DNA of 54,881 nt, from contig JAMCWB010000007.1 of assembly GCA_023475025.1 (NCBI GenBank), positions 1 to 54,881 of the forward strand, in the 5' to 3' direction. Both the position numbers and the translations under genes were made by a program. This document shows, one piece after another, positions 44,418-54,382 of this stretch. Source of the stretch: Gammaproteobacteria bacterium. GTDB lineage: Bacteria > Pseudomonadota > Gammaproteobacteria > Pseudomonadales > Pseudomonadaceae. The notes under the pieces were generated by a model. That model made no database searches and had not been told where the DNA came from. It worked only from the letters and a program-made list of their open reading frames with translations. Within the stretch, counting starts at the first letter, position 1; the number at the start of each line of letters is the position of its first letter.

Positions 44418-44529
44418 GGGATGCCTTGTACAACGTGAATGATGAGAGTGCAGAATAGGCTTTTATGTCGGTATTATGGCAACCTTTGTATTTCAAGACA
44501 CGTCCAAGGCGCAGAGCCGGAGAACAACA

Positions 44530-45324
44530 ATGACAAAGCTACCGGTGTTTACCGAATCGGCGACGCTGGCACGCAGGCTTGGCGTGGTTCTGGGCTCGGT
44601 ATTGGTCACCGCAGGATTTTGTATCGATGTATTGATTCGGGCGGCTTTTCGCCGGTTGGATCGCTCGCGCGTCGATCGCTATACCCGCCGTTGGGCCGTG
44701 CTTTTGTTGCGGCTGGTGCGTATGGACCTGAGTGTTGTTGGTGAGGCTCCCGATCTGAGTGATGGTCGGCGCTATATCATCCTCTGTAACCACGCCAGCC
44801 ACTATGATATTCCGGCTATTTTCGCCACCATGCCAGGCTCGATCCGCATGCTGGCCAAGGCTGAGCTGTACCGTATACCGCTGCTGGGAATTACCATGCG
44901 CACGGCTGAGTTTCCCTCGATCAACCGGCGTAAGCGCACCCAGGCGCTGAAGGATCTGGAGCGTGCCCGCGCGATGATGGAATCCGGCATTGTGCTCTGG
45001 GCGGCGCCGGAAGGTACCCGTTCGCGCACAGGCGAATTGCTGCCGTTCAAGAAGGGTTGCTTCCATCTGGCGCTGGATACCGATGCGGTCATCATTCCAG
45101 TGGGTATTCGTGGTATCAGCAAGGTACTGCCGGCGAAGAGCTGGCGTTTCAATCTGGGCCAGCCGGTCGCAGTGCATATAGGCGAGCCTATCGATACCCG
45201 CCAATACTGCCGTGAAGAGCTGGACACATTGATGCTGGATACTCGCCAACAGATTCAGTGCTTGCTGGGAGAGGCGGTGGCTGAGCCGGTGGAACAGCCT
45301 GCGCTGGTCACAGCCCAGGGCTAG
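44530..45324 (+). CDS. plsC: 1-acyl-sn-glycerol-3-phosphate acyltransferase PlsC
   Basis: A 264-residue inner-membrane enzyme that acylates lysophosphatidate in phospholipid synthesis. The ATG at 44,530 (MTKLPVFTES) is preferred to the frame start at 44,476. It has an N-terminal membrane segment (~18-38), the catalytic NHASHYD motif (~88-94) and the acceptor-binding EGTRSRTGELLPFKKG motif. Paralogues of this family are common in Pseudomonas, so substrate preference is open. It ends with TAG. Confidence 0.86.
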   Translation: MTKLPVFTESATLARRLGVVLGSVLVTAGFCIDVLIRAAFRRLDRSRVDRYTRRWAVLLLRLVRMDLSVVGEAPDLSDGRRYIILCNHASHYDIPAIFATMPGSIRMLAKAELYRIPLLGITMRTAEFPSINRRKRTQALKDLERARAMMESGIVLWAAPEGTRSRTGELLPFKKGCFHLALDTDAVIIPVGIRGISKVLPAKSWRFNLGQPVAVHIGEPIDTRQYCREELDTLMLDTRQQIQCLLGEAVAEPVEQPALVTAQG

Positions 45325-45336
45325 GTACTGGGGCCG

Positions 45337-45786
45337 TCAGTCGCCCACTACCGCATGCAAATGAAACTGTGCGCCTTCATGCTCCAATGGGCGTAACTGC
45401 TGCTCGCAATAGACCAGTTCAGCAGCCAGTTGCGTCAGATCAACACCCTTGAGCTCCCGTGGCTGGTTGCGCGCCAGATGATTGAGCAGGGCTTCCAGGA
45501 TGACCATGCCGGCAGACACCGGAAACCATTGCATATCTTCCAGCGCACAGACCAGTCCGGTTTCCGGGTCAACACTGCGATCGACTGTTTCTGCTGCGTC
45601 GAGCAGTGCTTCGGCGTCCTGCAATTCCAGCTCGGTAATGTCGACAAACTGACTCAGACTACCCGCCCCGAGGGCTTTACCTAGATGATCCAGCCCGTCC
45701 AGGCAGGCAGTGAGCACTGGCAGGGGTTCGGGGTGGCGCGTAAAACTGCGTTCATGCAGGGTGGCGAGATGCAGGCAGGCGGACAA
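45337..45786 (-). CDS. Hypothetical protein with uncertain start
   Basis: I do not recognise this protein. The frame given has 149 residues from a TTG, is acidic and leucine-rich, and looks all-helical, with the central segment SLSQFVDITELELQDAEALLDAAE (start SLSQFVDITELEL). There is no ATG or GTG near the 5' end. The frame stays open up to a rare ATT at 45,817-45,819, giving an N-terminus HFTPFGAATTLSACLHLA that looks coding. No good ribosome site precedes either. It is convergent with plsC and lies between plsC and the efflux operon. There is no signal peptide or membrane segment. Confidence 0.6.
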   Translation of the reverse strand: MSACLHLATLHERSFTRHPEPLPVLTACLDGLDHLGKALGAGSLSQFVDITELELQDAEALLDAAETVDRSVDPETGLVCALEDMQWFPVSAGMVILEALLNHLARNQPRELKGVDLTQLAAELVYCEQQLRPLEHEGAQFHLHAVVGD

Positions 45787-45845
45787 GGTGGTGGCGGCTC
45801 CGAACGGTGTGAAGTGAATTGTTCAATACTTTAGCGCGGAGTGTT

Positions 45846-45953
45846 GCGGGATTGCCAGCCAGCGATCTTAGACACGCTACGAGCCATCCCTGGGGCTCGT
45901 CGATGCACGTCCCTGTGCATCGACGGTCTGAGATTGCTGGCTGGCAATCCCGC
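45846..45953. repeat. Structured palindromic repeat, copy B
   Basis: Twenty-eight-base arms (45,846-45,873 and 45,926-45,953) are reverse complements with two mismatches. The 52-base core forms two hairpins, CGAGCC with GGGCTCG and TCGATGCA with TGCATCGA, each with a TCCCTG loop. The core matches copy A in order and spacing, and the base changes in both hairpins keep pairing. The arms are unrelated to those of copy A. It lies just beyond the 3' end of the efflux operon. Confidence 0.85.
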
Positions 45954-45969
45954 TGTCCCGATTTGCGTA

Positions 45970-47388
45970 TTAATTAGTCTTGCTCAGGTAGTCAGGGATA
46001 CTGCCTTCCCAGCCGCCACCCAGCACCCGGAACAGCTCGACGCTGGCTTGCAGGCGTGCCGCCTGAACCTGGGCCAGGTTGTCCTGGCTGCTGTACCAGG
46101 TACGCTGGGTGTCCAGTAAGGTTTGCAGGTCAATGGCACCGGTACGATAGCGCACTTCAGCCAGTTCCAGCGCGCGGCGTGCTTCCGCTTCGGTGGTAGC
46201 CAGGTGCTCGGCGCGCTGGCGGGTCTGGTCAACATTGCTCAGGGCATTATCCACATCGATAAAGGCGCCCAAAAGGGTGCGCTGGTAATCGATCAGCAAC
46301 TCGTCCTGACGCGCGCTGCTCTGGGCCACGCGGGCGCGCAGGCGGCCGCCCTGAAAGATCGGCTGGCTCAGCCCGGCAGCCAGGTTCCAGCTGGTCACTG
46401 GATTGCTCAGCAGACTCGACAGTGCCAGACTCTGTGCGCCGTATTGTCCGGTCAACTGAATGCTCGGATAGAGCGCCGCGCGGGCAGCCGTGAGGTCGGC
46501 ATTGGCTGCTTGCAGGAGGGCTTCACTGGCGCGGATATCCGGCCGGCGTTGCAGCAAGCTGGCGGGCAGGCCGGGCGTAATCTCCGGCACTGTTACCTCG
46601 GCCAGCAGTTCCGGTGCGCTGTCCGGCAGTTCGGCGTCCGGGCCTTGGCCGATCAGCAGCGCCAGGGTATTGCTCTGCAGGCGGTATTGCTGGCGCAGGC
46701 TGGGCAAGCCGGCTTGTAGCTGGGCAACCAGGGTGCGCTGCTGGCTCACTTCCAGGCTATTGATGGCGCCGAGGCGGTAGCGGTTTTCCACCAGTTCCAG
46801 CACCCGCTGGGCATTGGCCAGGCTGTCTTCGGCCAGTTGCAGGCGGCGCCGGGTTTCCAGGCGCTGGAACCAGGTACTGGCCACGCTGGCCTCAATGGTC
46901 AGCAGTAAACTGCTATGGTCAAATTCATTGGCCAGCAGGCTGGCACGACTGGCGTCACGTTCGGCCCGCAAGCGGCCCCAGAGGTCGACTTCGTAGCTGG
47001 CATTGAGGTTACCGCTATAACTGCTGCGACTACTGTTGCCGTCGGCGTCGCTGCGCTCACTGTCACTGCGGTTAGCGCCCAGACCACCGCTGAGCTGAGG
47101 CAGAAGCCCGGCACCGCTTTGTTGCAGCTGGGCGTCGGCCTGGCGCAGTCGGGCAATGGAGCTGGCGATATCCAGATTGGCATTTCGTGCCTGTTGCTGC
47201 AGGGCCTGTAGCTGGACGGATTGCCATGCTGTCCAGTCGGTTACTTCGAGGCCATTGCCGCCCTGGGTTGCCTGCTCACTGGCCCAGTGAGTGGGAGGCG
47301 CAATGGGCTGTTCTGGCAACGGGGTTTGCAGCGCACAGGCGCTCAAGGTCAGGCTGGCGCACAGGCCGACAAGCGGTTTAATCAGCAT
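45970..47388 (-). CDS. TolC-like outer-membrane efflux lipoprotein (NodT/OprM family)
   Basis: A 472-residue lipoprotein with lipobox TLSAC (Cys18) and two tandem OEP repeats (~65-255 and ~275-460), each carrying long alpha-barrel helices and short barrel strands. Motifs such as [20 protein letters not shown] (start [12 protein letters not shown]) and [18 protein letters not shown] (start [10 protein letters not shown]) are typical. It would be the outer-membrane duct for the MacA-MacB pump encoded just upstream. Its start overlaps the macB end by 11 bases, so the three genes form an operon macA-macB-this gene. Confidence 0.92.
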   Translation of the reverse strand: MLIKPLVGLCASLTLSACALQTPLPEQPIAPPTHWASEQATQGGNGLEVTDWTAWQSVQLQALQQQARNANLDIASSIARLRQADAQLQQSGAGLLPQLSGGLGANRSDSERSDADGNSSRSSYSGNLNASYEVDLWGRLRAERDASRASLLANEFDHSSLLLTIEASVASTWFQRLETRRRLQLAEDSLANAQRVLELVENRYRLGAINSLEVSQQRTLVAQLQAGLPSLRQQYRLQSNTLALLIGQGPDAELPDSAPELLAEVTVPEITPGLPASLLQRRPDIRASEALLQAANADLTAARAALYPSIQLTGQYGAQSLALSSLLSNPVTSWNLAAGLSQPIFQGGRLRARVAQSSARQDELLIDYQRTLLGAFIDVDNALSNVDQTRQRAEHLATTEAEARRALELAEVRYRTGAIDLQTLLDTQRTWYSSQDNLAQVQAARLQASVELFRVLGGGWEGSIPDYLSKTN

Positions 47389-49318
47389 TCAGGGCCACCA
47401 CTGGGTCAAGATGAGCGGCTTTGCGCGCCGGCATGAAACCAAAGATCAGGCCGGTGGCAAAGGCGCAGGCAAAAGCAAGAATCACTGGCCCGCTGGTAAA
47501 TTGAATAGCTGTGCCCAGGGCCTGCAGGCCGGCAGCAAAGCCCAGCCCAAAGAGCACGCCCAGCGCACCGCCAATGGCCGAGACCACCACCGCCTCGACA
47601 ATAAACTGCTGCAGGATATTGCGTGTACGGGCGCCGGTGGCCATACGAATACCGATCTCGCGGGTGCGTTCGGTGACATTGACCAACATGATGTTCATCA
47701 CGCCGATACCGCCGACCAGGAGTGAGATGGCGGCAATCGAGCCGAGTAATACAGTAAAGGTGTTCTGTGTTTGCGCTACGTCGTCAATCAGGGATGCCAT
47801 ATTGCGGATCTGGAAATCCTCCACCCCGGCGTGCGCCTGCATCAGGGTTTGCCGCACCGCTTCCTGGGTCAGGTCGGCCTGGCGCAGGTCATCGACCATC
47901 ACGGTAATGGTATTCAGATGGCGCTGGCCAATCAGCCGCAGGCTGCCAGTGTTCAGCGGCACCAGCACCACGTCATCCTGGTCGGCGCCCCAGGGCGCGG
48001 CACCGCGCTCACTCATTACACCGATGACCTGGAAGGGCACGTTGTTGATCAGCACATATTCGCCCAGCGGGTCCTGGGTACCGAACAGGTTGTTGGCAAC
48101 CGTCTGGCCGAGCACGGTGACGGCGGCATAGCTGATGTTGTCCTGCTGGTCGAGAAAGACGCCATGGGCGACCGGCCAGCTGCGCGCCAGCGGCAGGTCC
48201 GGGCTGGTGGCGGTAACGCTGGTCTGGTAATCGGTGTTGCCGTAACGCAGGGTGACGCGGCCACTCATTTCCGGCACGGCGGCGCGCACATTGTCCAGCT
48301 GTGCGACCAGCTCGGCATCTTCCGGCATCAGGGTGTTGGTTGAGCCATCGGCCGAGCGCCGGGTGTTGGGCGCCCCCGGGCGCACCAGCAAGAGGTTGGT
48401 GCCCATGGCACTGATGCGGTCGACCACTTCTTTCTGCGCGCCATTGCCCACCGCCAGCATGACCACCACCGAGGCGACGCCAATCACAATACCCAGCAGG
48501 GTGAGCACGGTGCGAAACAGGTTGGCACGCAGCGCGCGCAGGGCCATGCGCACCGCTTCCAGGGTGTCGCCGAGCAGACCGCGAATGGGGTGTTCTTCGG
48601 CCGGGGCTTGCGGCGCAGCGGGTTGTTCACTCTGGCTGCCGCTGTCAGCAATGATATGACCGTCGGCAATTTCAATCAGCCGGTCGGCATGCGCGGCGAC
48701 CTTGGGGTCATGGGTAATCACGATCACCGTCTTGCCGCGTTGGTGCAGCTGCTTGAGCAGGGCCAGCACATCCTTGCCGCTCTGGCTGTCCAGCGCGCCG
48801 GTAGGTTCATCGGCCAGCAATACGCGGGCATCATTCATCAGCGCACGGGCGATGGATACACGCTGCTGCTGGCCGCCGGACAACTGGCTGGGGCGATTGC
48901 GCAGGCGCTCGCCCAGGCCCAGCTCGGTGAGCAGACTTTCCGCCCGCCGATGGCGGGCTTCACGCGGCATACCGGCATAGATTGCCGGTACCTCGACATT
49001 CTCGGTGGCGCTGGCAGAGGGGATCAGGTTGTAGCTCTGGAAAATAAAGCCGAAGGTCTCGCGCCGCAGGCTGGCCAGGGCGTCCTTGTCCAGTTGCGCA
49101 ATATCATGCCCCTGAAACAGATACTGGCCGGTGGTGGGCTTGTCCAGGCAACCGAGGATATTCATCAGGGTCGATTTGCCGGAGCCGGAGGCGCCCATAA
49201 TGGCGACGAACTCACCGGGCATAATGCTCAGCGAGACATCCTCCAGCACAGTCGTGGCCAGCTCGCCGTTGACATAGGTGCGGCTGATATCGCGCAGTTC
49301 GATGACTGGCGTGCTCAT
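47378..49318 (-). CDS. macB: MacB-type ABC transporter, ATPase and permease
   Basis: A 646-residue inner-membrane protein starting at ATG 49,318 ([18 protein letters not shown]). The N-terminal ATPase has Walker [10 protein letters not shown] (~41-49), the signature [15 protein letters not shown] and Walker [13 protein letters not shown]. The transmembrane part has one helix near ~275-300, a large periplasmic domain and three C-terminal helices (~520-640). MacB works mechanically with MacA and an outer-membrane duct to expel macrolides, lipopeptides, siderophores or peptides. The substrate here is unknown. Confidence 0.93.
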   Translation of the reverse strand: MSTPVIELRDISRTYVNGELATTVLEDVSLSIMPGEFVAIMGASGSGKSTLMNILGCLDKPTTGQYLFQGHDIAQLDKDALASLRRETFGFIFQSYNLIPSASATENVEVPAIYAGMPREARHRRAESLLTELGLGERLRNRPSQLSGGQQQRVSIARALMNDARVLLADEPTGALDSQSGKDVLALLKQLHQRGKTVIVITHDPKVAAHADRLIEIADGHIIADSGSQSEQPAAPQAPAEEHPIRGLLGDTLEAVRMALRALRANLFRTVLTLLGIVIGVASVVVMLAVGNGAQKEVVDRISAMGTNLLLVRPGAPNTRRSADGSTNTLMPEDAELVAQLDNVRAAVPEMSGRVTLRYGNTDYQTSVTATSPDLPLARSWPVAHGVFLDQQDNISYAAVTVLGQTVANNLFGTQDPLGEYVLINNVPFQVIGVMSERGAAPWGADQDDVVLVPLNTGSLRLIGQRHLNTITVMVDDLRQADLTQEAVRQTLMQAHAGVEDFQIRNMASLIDDVAQTQNTFTVLLGSIAAISLLVGGIGVMNIMLVNVTERTREIGIRMATGARTRNILQQFIVEAVVVSAIGGALGVLFGLGFAAGLQALGTAIQFTSGPVILAFACAFATGLIFGFMPARKAAHLDPVVALNAD

Positions 49319-49319
49319 A

Positions 49320-50480
49320 TCAGCGCATCCGCCGCGGCATGCCGCCACTGCTGCTGTTAGCGGCGCCGTTCAGCGCCTGGCCGGTAATCACCTGTTCACC
49401 TTCGTTGAGACCTTCAATGATTTCGGCCACCACGCGGTTACGAACACCGGTGCGCACCTCGCGCTCTTCCACGTTGCCTTGGTGCAGCACACGCACTATA
49501 AAGCGATCACTACTTCGGGTATTGGGCAGGGGCTGCAAGGCGGCAACCGGCACGGTCAGCACATCCTCGGCGGCGGCACGGACAAAAAATACCTGAGCGC
49601 TCATCTTGGGCAGCAGGGTATTTTCCGGGTTGGGGACATCGAACAGGGCATTGAACAGCACCACGTTGTTGATGATTTCCGGCGTCGGCAGTATCTGGCG
49701 CAGGCTGCTTTCCCAGCGTTGTTGCGGCTGACCCAGGGTGGAGAAGTATACCGGCATGCCCGGCTGGATCCGGCTGATGTCCGCCTCGGATACTTGAGTG
49801 CGTACGGTCATGGTGGCCAGATCGGCAATCTGCACCACAATGGGTGCGGTCTGGTTGGCGTTCAGGGTCTGGCCTTGATTGGCCAACTGGTCGACCACGG
49901 TACCCGGCATGGGCGCATAGATGCGCGTAAAGTTGAGATCCGCCTGATCCCCTTTGAGGCCGGATTCGGTCTGGCGGATCTGCGCCTGCAGGGCCTCGAT
50001 CTGGGCATTGGCCGAGAGCAATGCGGCCTCGGCGGTTTGCAGGGCTTCTTCACTGGTGGCATCCAGCGCAAAGAGTTCGCGCTGACGTTCGGCCTGCAAG
50101 CGCGCCAGGGTCTGTTGCGCCCGACGGTCGGTCAACTGGGCGCGCTGGTTGGCAAGTTGTGCGGTGCTGGCTTCAACGCGGGCCAGATAAATCGTCGGGT
50201 CGATTTCGGCCAGCAGGTCGCCGGCATCCACCTCGTCACCCGGTTCGACATGCAGGCGCTTCAGCTGGCCGGAGACCTGGGTGCCCACATCCACCGAATT
50301 CAGCGGCTCCAGTGTACCCAGGGCGGTGATGCTGTCTTCAACATCACCTCGGGTTACGCTGACCGTGGTGTATTGTGGTGTGCGTTGCTGGTTGCTATGC
50401 CAAAAATAACCGGCGACCAGCAGGGCGCTGATCAGCAGCAACAAGAGTAACCACCAGTAGGTTCGACGTGACGCAGGCAT
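49320..50480 (-). CDS. macA: MacA-type periplasmic adaptor
   Basis: A 386-residue membrane-fusion protein. The ATG at 50,480 is preferred to the TTG at 50,495. It has an N-terminal membrane anchor (~8-26), lipoyl-like halves ([20 protein letters not shown], and AKM-type [10 protein letters not shown]), a long coiled-coil hairpin (~95-165) and beta-barrel and membrane-proximal domains. It bridges MacB and the TolC-like protein. The stop is one base before the macB start, so translation is likely coupled. Confidence 0.93.
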   Translation of the reverse strand: MPASRRTYWWLLLLLLISALLVAGYFWHSNQQRTPQYTTVSVTRGDVEDSITALGTLEPLNSVDVGTQVSGQLKRLHVEPGDEVDAGDLLAEIDPTIYLARVEASTAQLANQRAQLTDRRAQQTLARLQAERQRELFALDATSEEALQTAEAALLSANAQIEALQAQIRQTESGLKGDQADLNFTRIYAPMPGTVVDQLANQGQTLNANQTAPIVVQIADLATMTVRTQVSEADISRIQPGMPVYFSTLGQPQQRWESSLRQILPTPEIINNVVLFNALFDVPNPENTLLPKMSAQVFFVRAAAEDVLTVPVAALQPLPNTRSSDRFIVRVLHQGNVEEREVRTGVRNRVVAEIIEGLNEGEQVITGQALNGAANSSSGGMPRRMR

Positions 50481-50497
50481 GGCTTTTCCAGTCAATT

Positions 50498-50532
50498 AAG
50501 GGCTGCGCCTAGTGTAATCGGAAGCAGCCCTT
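50498..50532 (-). terminator. Hairpin between the VOC-family gene and macA
   Basis: AAGGGCTGC and GCAGCCCTT pair over nine bases with a 17-base loop. It lies about 50 bases beyond the VOC gene stop and 18 before the macA start, on the same strand. It may end VOC transcription or attenuate entry into macA; no T run is seen. Confidence 0.4.
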
Positions 50533-50580
50533 GTTGTGCCTGCACTGGGTAAAGACTGTGTAAATCCCTGTGTGGCGGGC

Positions 50581-51258
50581 TTAAACCGCCTTGCCGGTCA
50601 CCGATGCACGTTCAGACAGCTCGATCCAGGTCCCGTCCGGGTCGCGGATAAAGGCGATACGTGCGGTGCTGCCAAGGGTCACCGGGTCACGCCCATTGCT
50701 GGCGCCGGCGGCCAATGCGGCGGCATGTGCTGCATCACAGTCGAACACTTGCAGCGTCAGATAGCGCAGGCCGATGGCGGCCAGGGGTTGCTCCAGTTCA
50801 GAGGGGGTGTCGGCCTGCTCTAATAGCAGGCAGGCCTCGCCGGCTTGCAGTCGGGTCGGGCTGATCCGAGTGCAGCCCAGCGCTTGCTGGTAAAAATCTG
50901 CACTGCGGACCGGGTCAGTCACCGCCAGGCGAACAGCCAGGCCCTTGATACCATCATGTCCTGAGGGTACGCGGGTGATACGGTTACCATCGGGGTCGGT
51001 CAGCTGCTCAGGTTGCCGGCAATCCGGGTGCGCCACCAGCAACTCGCGGATTGGTCCCTGTGCGCCTGGCAGAGGGTCACGGGCATCATTAAGCTTGAGC
51101 ACAGCGCTGCCAGCCTCAAAGCGATGCTGTAACACGCCGCCGCCAAGTTTCAGACTGTGATCAAAGTTCAGGCCCATCTGTTCACCCCAGAAGTGACGTT
51201 GGGCAGCGGCCTGGTTGCTGAACAGGCCGACGTCGAAAAAGGCTTTGGCGAGCTGCAT
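50581..51258 (-). CDS. VOC-family (glyoxalase-like) protein
   Basis: A 225-residue protein with two vicinal-oxygen-chelate modules (~4-95 and ~105-215). The second is clearer, with LAVTDPVRSADFYQQALG at its start and FIRDPDGTWIELSE at its end, where the Glu is the usual metal ligand. The first keeps HFWGEQMGLNF. Such proteins include glyoxalases, dioxygenases and resistance proteins, and the activity here cannot be told. It stands alone between the efflux operon and the two-component system. Confidence 0.8.
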   Translation of the reverse strand: MQLAKAFFDVGLFSNQAAAQRHFWGEQMGLNFDHSLKLGGGVLQHRFEAGSAVLKLNDARDPLPGAQGPIRELLVAHPDCRQPEQLTDPDGNRITRVPSGHDGIKGLAVRLAVTDPVRSADFYQQALGCTRISPTRLQAGEACLLLEQADTPSELEQPLAAIGLRYLTLQVFDCDAAHAAALAAGASNGRDPVTLGSTARIAFIRDPDGTWIELSERASVTGKAV

Positions 51259-51341
51259 CTGGTATCCCCGGGAAACTGAAAGATCCAGTCTACCTGCGCT
51301 CAGGCAGCTTGCGGGCTATACCGGCCTATTCACTGGTCGCA

Positions 51342-52727
51342 TTATTCCAGCCAGCGATACAGGGTGCGACGGGTGATGCCGAGAATTTCGGCAGCCTTGC
51401 GTTTGTTGCCACCGGTGGATTGCAGCACACGTTGAATATGCAGACGCTGCACTTGCTCCAGGCTTTGCAGGTCGTCCGTCAACTCGGGTAACGGGCTGAC
51501 GCTTGACTGCTCGACACGTGACGTCAGGTCGGTGTTGCGCGCAGAGCCGCTGTAGTCGCGAATGCGCTGGGGCAATTCCGCCACATCAATCCATTCGCTG
51601 TTGCAGAAGGTGGCCGCGCGCTCCACTGCGTTTTGCAGTTCGCGGACATTGCCGGGGAAGGGGTAGCTGTCGAGCAGGGCGCTGGCTGCATCGCTGAAAC
51701 CGCGAATGCGGGTATTCTGCCGGCTGTTGACCTGGGCCAGAAATACCTTGGCCAGCAGCAGCACATCGCCGGTGCGCTGGCGCAGTGGCGGGATTTGCAG
51801 GGCAAAGGTTTCCAGCCGGTAGAATAGATCTTCACGGAATTCACCCGCGGCGACGGCGGCAGTCAGGTTACGGTTGGTGGCGCCGATGACGCGCACATCA
51901 ACCTGGATCTCATGATCGCTGCCCACCGGGCGAATATGCCCGTCCTGCAGGGCGCGCAATAATTTGGCTTGCAAGGTGAGTGGCATTTCACCCAGCTCAT
52001 CGAGCATCAGGGTACCGCCATTGGCCTGCTGGAACAGGCCGGCACGTTGCTGGCGCGCGCCGGTAAAGGCGCCGGCGGCATGACCAAAAAACTCGCTTTC
52101 CATCAACTCACCGGGAATGCCGCCACAGTTGACTGTCAGGTATGGTTTGCCGGCTCGGCTGCTCTGCTCATGCAGGGCGCGGGCGACCAGCTCCTTGCCG
52201 GTACCACTCTCGCCTTGCACCAGTACCGGGCCCTCTGCGGTGGCAATCTGACGGATCTGATGGAATAGCTGCTGCATCGCCGGGCTCTGGCCGATAATGC
52301 CGTGAAACTGGTCAGCGGCCATTAATTCACGGTATTGCTGCACTTCATCGCGCAACTGGCGGTTATCCAGCAGACGCCGGACGGTGAGCAGAAAGTGGTC
52401 CATTTCCAGCGGTTTGGTAAGAAAATCATCCGCACCGACCTTGAGTGCCTGCACGGCCTGCTGAACGGAACCAAAGGCGGTGATGATCAGAATCGACGGT
52501 GGCGGCTGCAATTGGCTGCAGTGGCTGACCAGGCTGAGACCATCGGCACCAGGCAGGCGCAAGTCACTGACCACCAGGGCCGGTGTGTGTTCGCGCAGGA
52601 CCTCGACCGCACTCTCGGCATCAGCGCAGGTCATTATCTGGTAGCCCTCGGCTTCCAGCTCTTCAGCCAGCAGTTCACGCAGGCTGGCGTCGTCTTCTAC
52701 CAGCAGAATGGATTCAGTGTTCGGCAT
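51342..52727 (-). CDS. NtrC-type sigma-54-dependent response regulator
   Basis: A 461-residue regulator. The receiver (~1-120) has the acid pair VEDDAS, the phosphoacceptor Asp in VVSDLRLPG and the Lys in LTKPLE. The AAA+ domain (~140-380) has Walker A GESGTGKE and the sigma-54 contact loop GAFTGA. A Fis-type helix-turn-helix ends the protein (NKRKAAEILGITRRTLYRWL, 20 residues). It activates sigma-54 promoters when phosphorylated. It overlaps the kinase gene by 14 bases and is its obvious partner. A sigma-54-like site lies before the gene at 54,383. Confidence 0.93.
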   Translation of the reverse strand: MPNTESILLVEDDASLRELLAEELEAEGYQIMTCADAESAVEVLREHTPALVVSDLRLPGADGLSLVSHCSQLQPPPSILIITAFGSVQQAVQALKVGADDFLTKPLEMDHFLLTVRRLLDNRQLRDEVQQYRELMAADQFHGIIGQSPAMQQLFHQIRQIATAEGPVLVQGESGTGKELVARALHEQSSRAGKPYLTVNCGGIPGELMESEFFGHAAGAFTGARQQRAGLFQQANGGTLMLDELGEMPLTLQAKLLRALQDGHIRPVGSDHEIQVDVRVIGATNRNLTAAVAAGEFREDLFYRLETFALQIPPLRQRTGDVLLLAKVFLAQVNSRQNTRIRGFSDAASALLDSYPFPGNVRELQNAVERAATFCNSEWIDVAELPQRIRDYSGSARNTDLTSRVEQSSVSPLPELTDDLQSLEQVQRLHIQRVLQSTGGNKRKAAEILGITRRTLYRWLE

Positions 52728-54216
52728 GCTCGGCCTCTGTTGTGATTAATGGCAGGCTCAGGGTGGCGCGGCAGCCACCCAAATGGCCGTGGCCGAGTTG
52801 CAGGGTACCGGCATGCTCTTCGGCAACGCTCTTGACGATGGCCAGGCCCAGGCCGGTGCCTTCACCGGGTGATTTGGTGGTGTAGAAAGGCTCGAGCAAG
52901 CGCTCGGTCGGCCCGTCGGGCAGGCCCTGGCCGTCATCATCTATATGCACATGCAGCCAGTTGCCCGCAACCTCGACCGAAAGGCCGATCTTTTCATTGG
53001 CCGCCTGCAGTGCGTTGCGGCCCAGGTTGAGTAGCGCCAGCTCCAGGCGTCCGTCGTCGGCGTGCACTGCGGGCAATTGCTCCGGCAGCGCGCACTGCAT
53101 CTCTTTGTTGGCTGCATCCAGTTCGGGCTGCAGGGCAGGTTGCAGGCCCTGTAGTAAAGGTAGCAGTGTCTGGGTGCGAGGGTCAGTCGCGGCGGGGCGG
53201 CAATAGTCCAGCAGTTGCCGCACGGTACGCGTCAGGCGCGCGACCTGATCGCGGATGCCGGCCAGTTGGCGTTGCTGCTGAGGGTCGTCGCTCAGGCTGG
53301 TTTGCAGGCGACGGGCGCGGCCGTCAATCACGCTGAGCGGCGCGCCGAGCTCATGCGCAATGCCCCGTGCCATGCTGCCGATGGCGGCCATTTTTTCATT
53401 ATCTTTGAGCCGCGCCAGCAGCTCGGTCTCGGCGCGGCGGTGTTCGTCCAGGTTGTGTTGTGCCTGCTCGATACTGTCCAGCATCTGGTTCAGCCCTTCC
53501 GCCAGGGCGGCGACCTCGCTGGGGCCGTCTTGCGCGGCGCGGTGGGCATGGTCACCCTGCGCGACGCGTTGCATGTGCAGCAGGAGTTTGTCGACATGGC
53601 GACCAATCCCGCCATAGTGACCGAGTAATACGGCGCAGAGAATGGTCAGGCTGAGCAAGCCCCAGACCAGCCAGGCAATCACGTGCAATTGCTCCAGCGC
53701 CTGACCAAAGTCACTGGCGCGCCGGGTAATCTGGATCATGCCCTTGATCTGGCCACTGGTATCAAACAGAGGTTCAAAGTGGGAGAAAAGTTCGCGGCCA
53801 CCGACACGGCTGAACGCTTCCTGCTTTTCACCGGTTGCCACAATGCGGGTGGGAATCGAGGTGTTGCTCAGGTCGGTTTCGGTAATCCCGGCCGAGGCAA
53901 TACGGTTGCCATCCACATCGAATACCGAGGCGCCATACACCTCACCCAGCACGAAGACCGAGCCAAGCGAGAGCTCGATGCCCTGACTGTCATTCTGTGA
54001 CAGTGCAGCGCCGACCGGAATGCTAATGGCGCGGCCGATCAGCTCAAGGTCATTTTTCAGGCGCTGTTCCTGATACTGGCTGGCCTGGCCGAGGCCAAAG
54101 CGAATGCCCAGGGCGGTCAGCAGTACCAGGGGCAGGATGACAAAGAGCAACAGGCTACGCTGAACGGTGTTCAGGCGCAGCCCTGTGTTTATTTTGAACG
54201 GATATAATTTTCTCAT
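52714..54216 (-). CDS. Membrane sensor histidine kinase
   Basis: A 500-residue kinase. It has a membrane helix at ~19-42, a periplasmic sensor of about 130 residues (~45-175), a second helix (~178-200), a HAMP segment, a HisKA dimerisation domain with the phospho-His in GIAHELGAP and an HATPase domain with DDDGQGLPDG and GEGTGLGLAIVKS boxes. It should phosphorylate the adjacent NtrC-type regulator. The ATG at 54,216 has no clear ribosome site. The ligand is unknown. It is divergent from the DUF4168-like gene across an AT-rich spacer. Confidence 0.92.
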   Translation of the reverse strand: MRKLYPFKINTGLRLNTVQRSLLLFVILPLVLLTALGIRFGLGQASQYQEQRLKNDLELIGRAISIPVGAALSQNDSQGIELSLGSVFVLGEVYGASVFDVDGNRIASAGITETDLSNTSIPTRIVATGEKQEAFSRVGGRELFSHFEPLFDTSGQIKGMIQITRRASDFGQALEQLHVIAWLVWGLLSLTILCAVLLGHYGGIGRHVDKLLLHMQRVAQGDHAHRAAQDGPSEVAALAEGLNQMLDSIEQAQHNLDEHRRAETELLARLKDNEKMAAIGSMARGIAHELGAPLSVIDGRARRLQTSLSDDPQQQRQLAGIRDQVARLTRTVRQLLDYCRPAATDPRTQTLLPLLQGLQPALQPELDAANKEMQCALPEQLPAVHADDGRLELALLNLGRNALQAANEKIGLSVEVAGNWLHVHIDDDGQGLPDGPTERLLEPFYTTKSPGEGTGLGLAIVKSVAEEHAGTLQLGHGHLGGCRATLSLPLITTEAEHAEH

Positions 54217-54330
54217 GTGTAAAAAAGATACATGATATGGCAGCTATTAACCAGCAGAGGTCGGGCGCCAAATTCCGAATAAAATATAAAAATCTGATAA
54301 AACAAATAGTTATGTCAATTTTTGTAAAGC

Positions 54331-54346
54331 TGGCACGCTAAATGGA
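54331..54346 (+). promoter_or_regulatory. Possible sigma-54 promoter of the DUF4168-like gene
   Basis: TGGCACG (54,331-54,337), a four-base gap and ATGGA give the -24/-12 layout with GG-N10-GG spacing. The -24 element is perfect; the -12 element departs from TTGCA at two positions, including the usual C. It is 37 bases before the ATG, and the neighbouring regulator is a sigma-54 activator. Confidence 0.5.
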
Positions 54347-54382
54347 TAGTATTGGATAACTTCAAACGGAAAGGAGAAGTAT

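Noticed and set aside
46246..46254. A third exact DnaA box, TTATCCACA.
   Set aside because: It lies inside the coding sequence of the efflux lipoprotein and has no inverted partner, so chance is the simpler reading.
49278..50450. A 390-residue plus-strand frame opposite macA.
   Set aside because: The macA protein on the other strand has full domain support, and this frame has no recognisable features.
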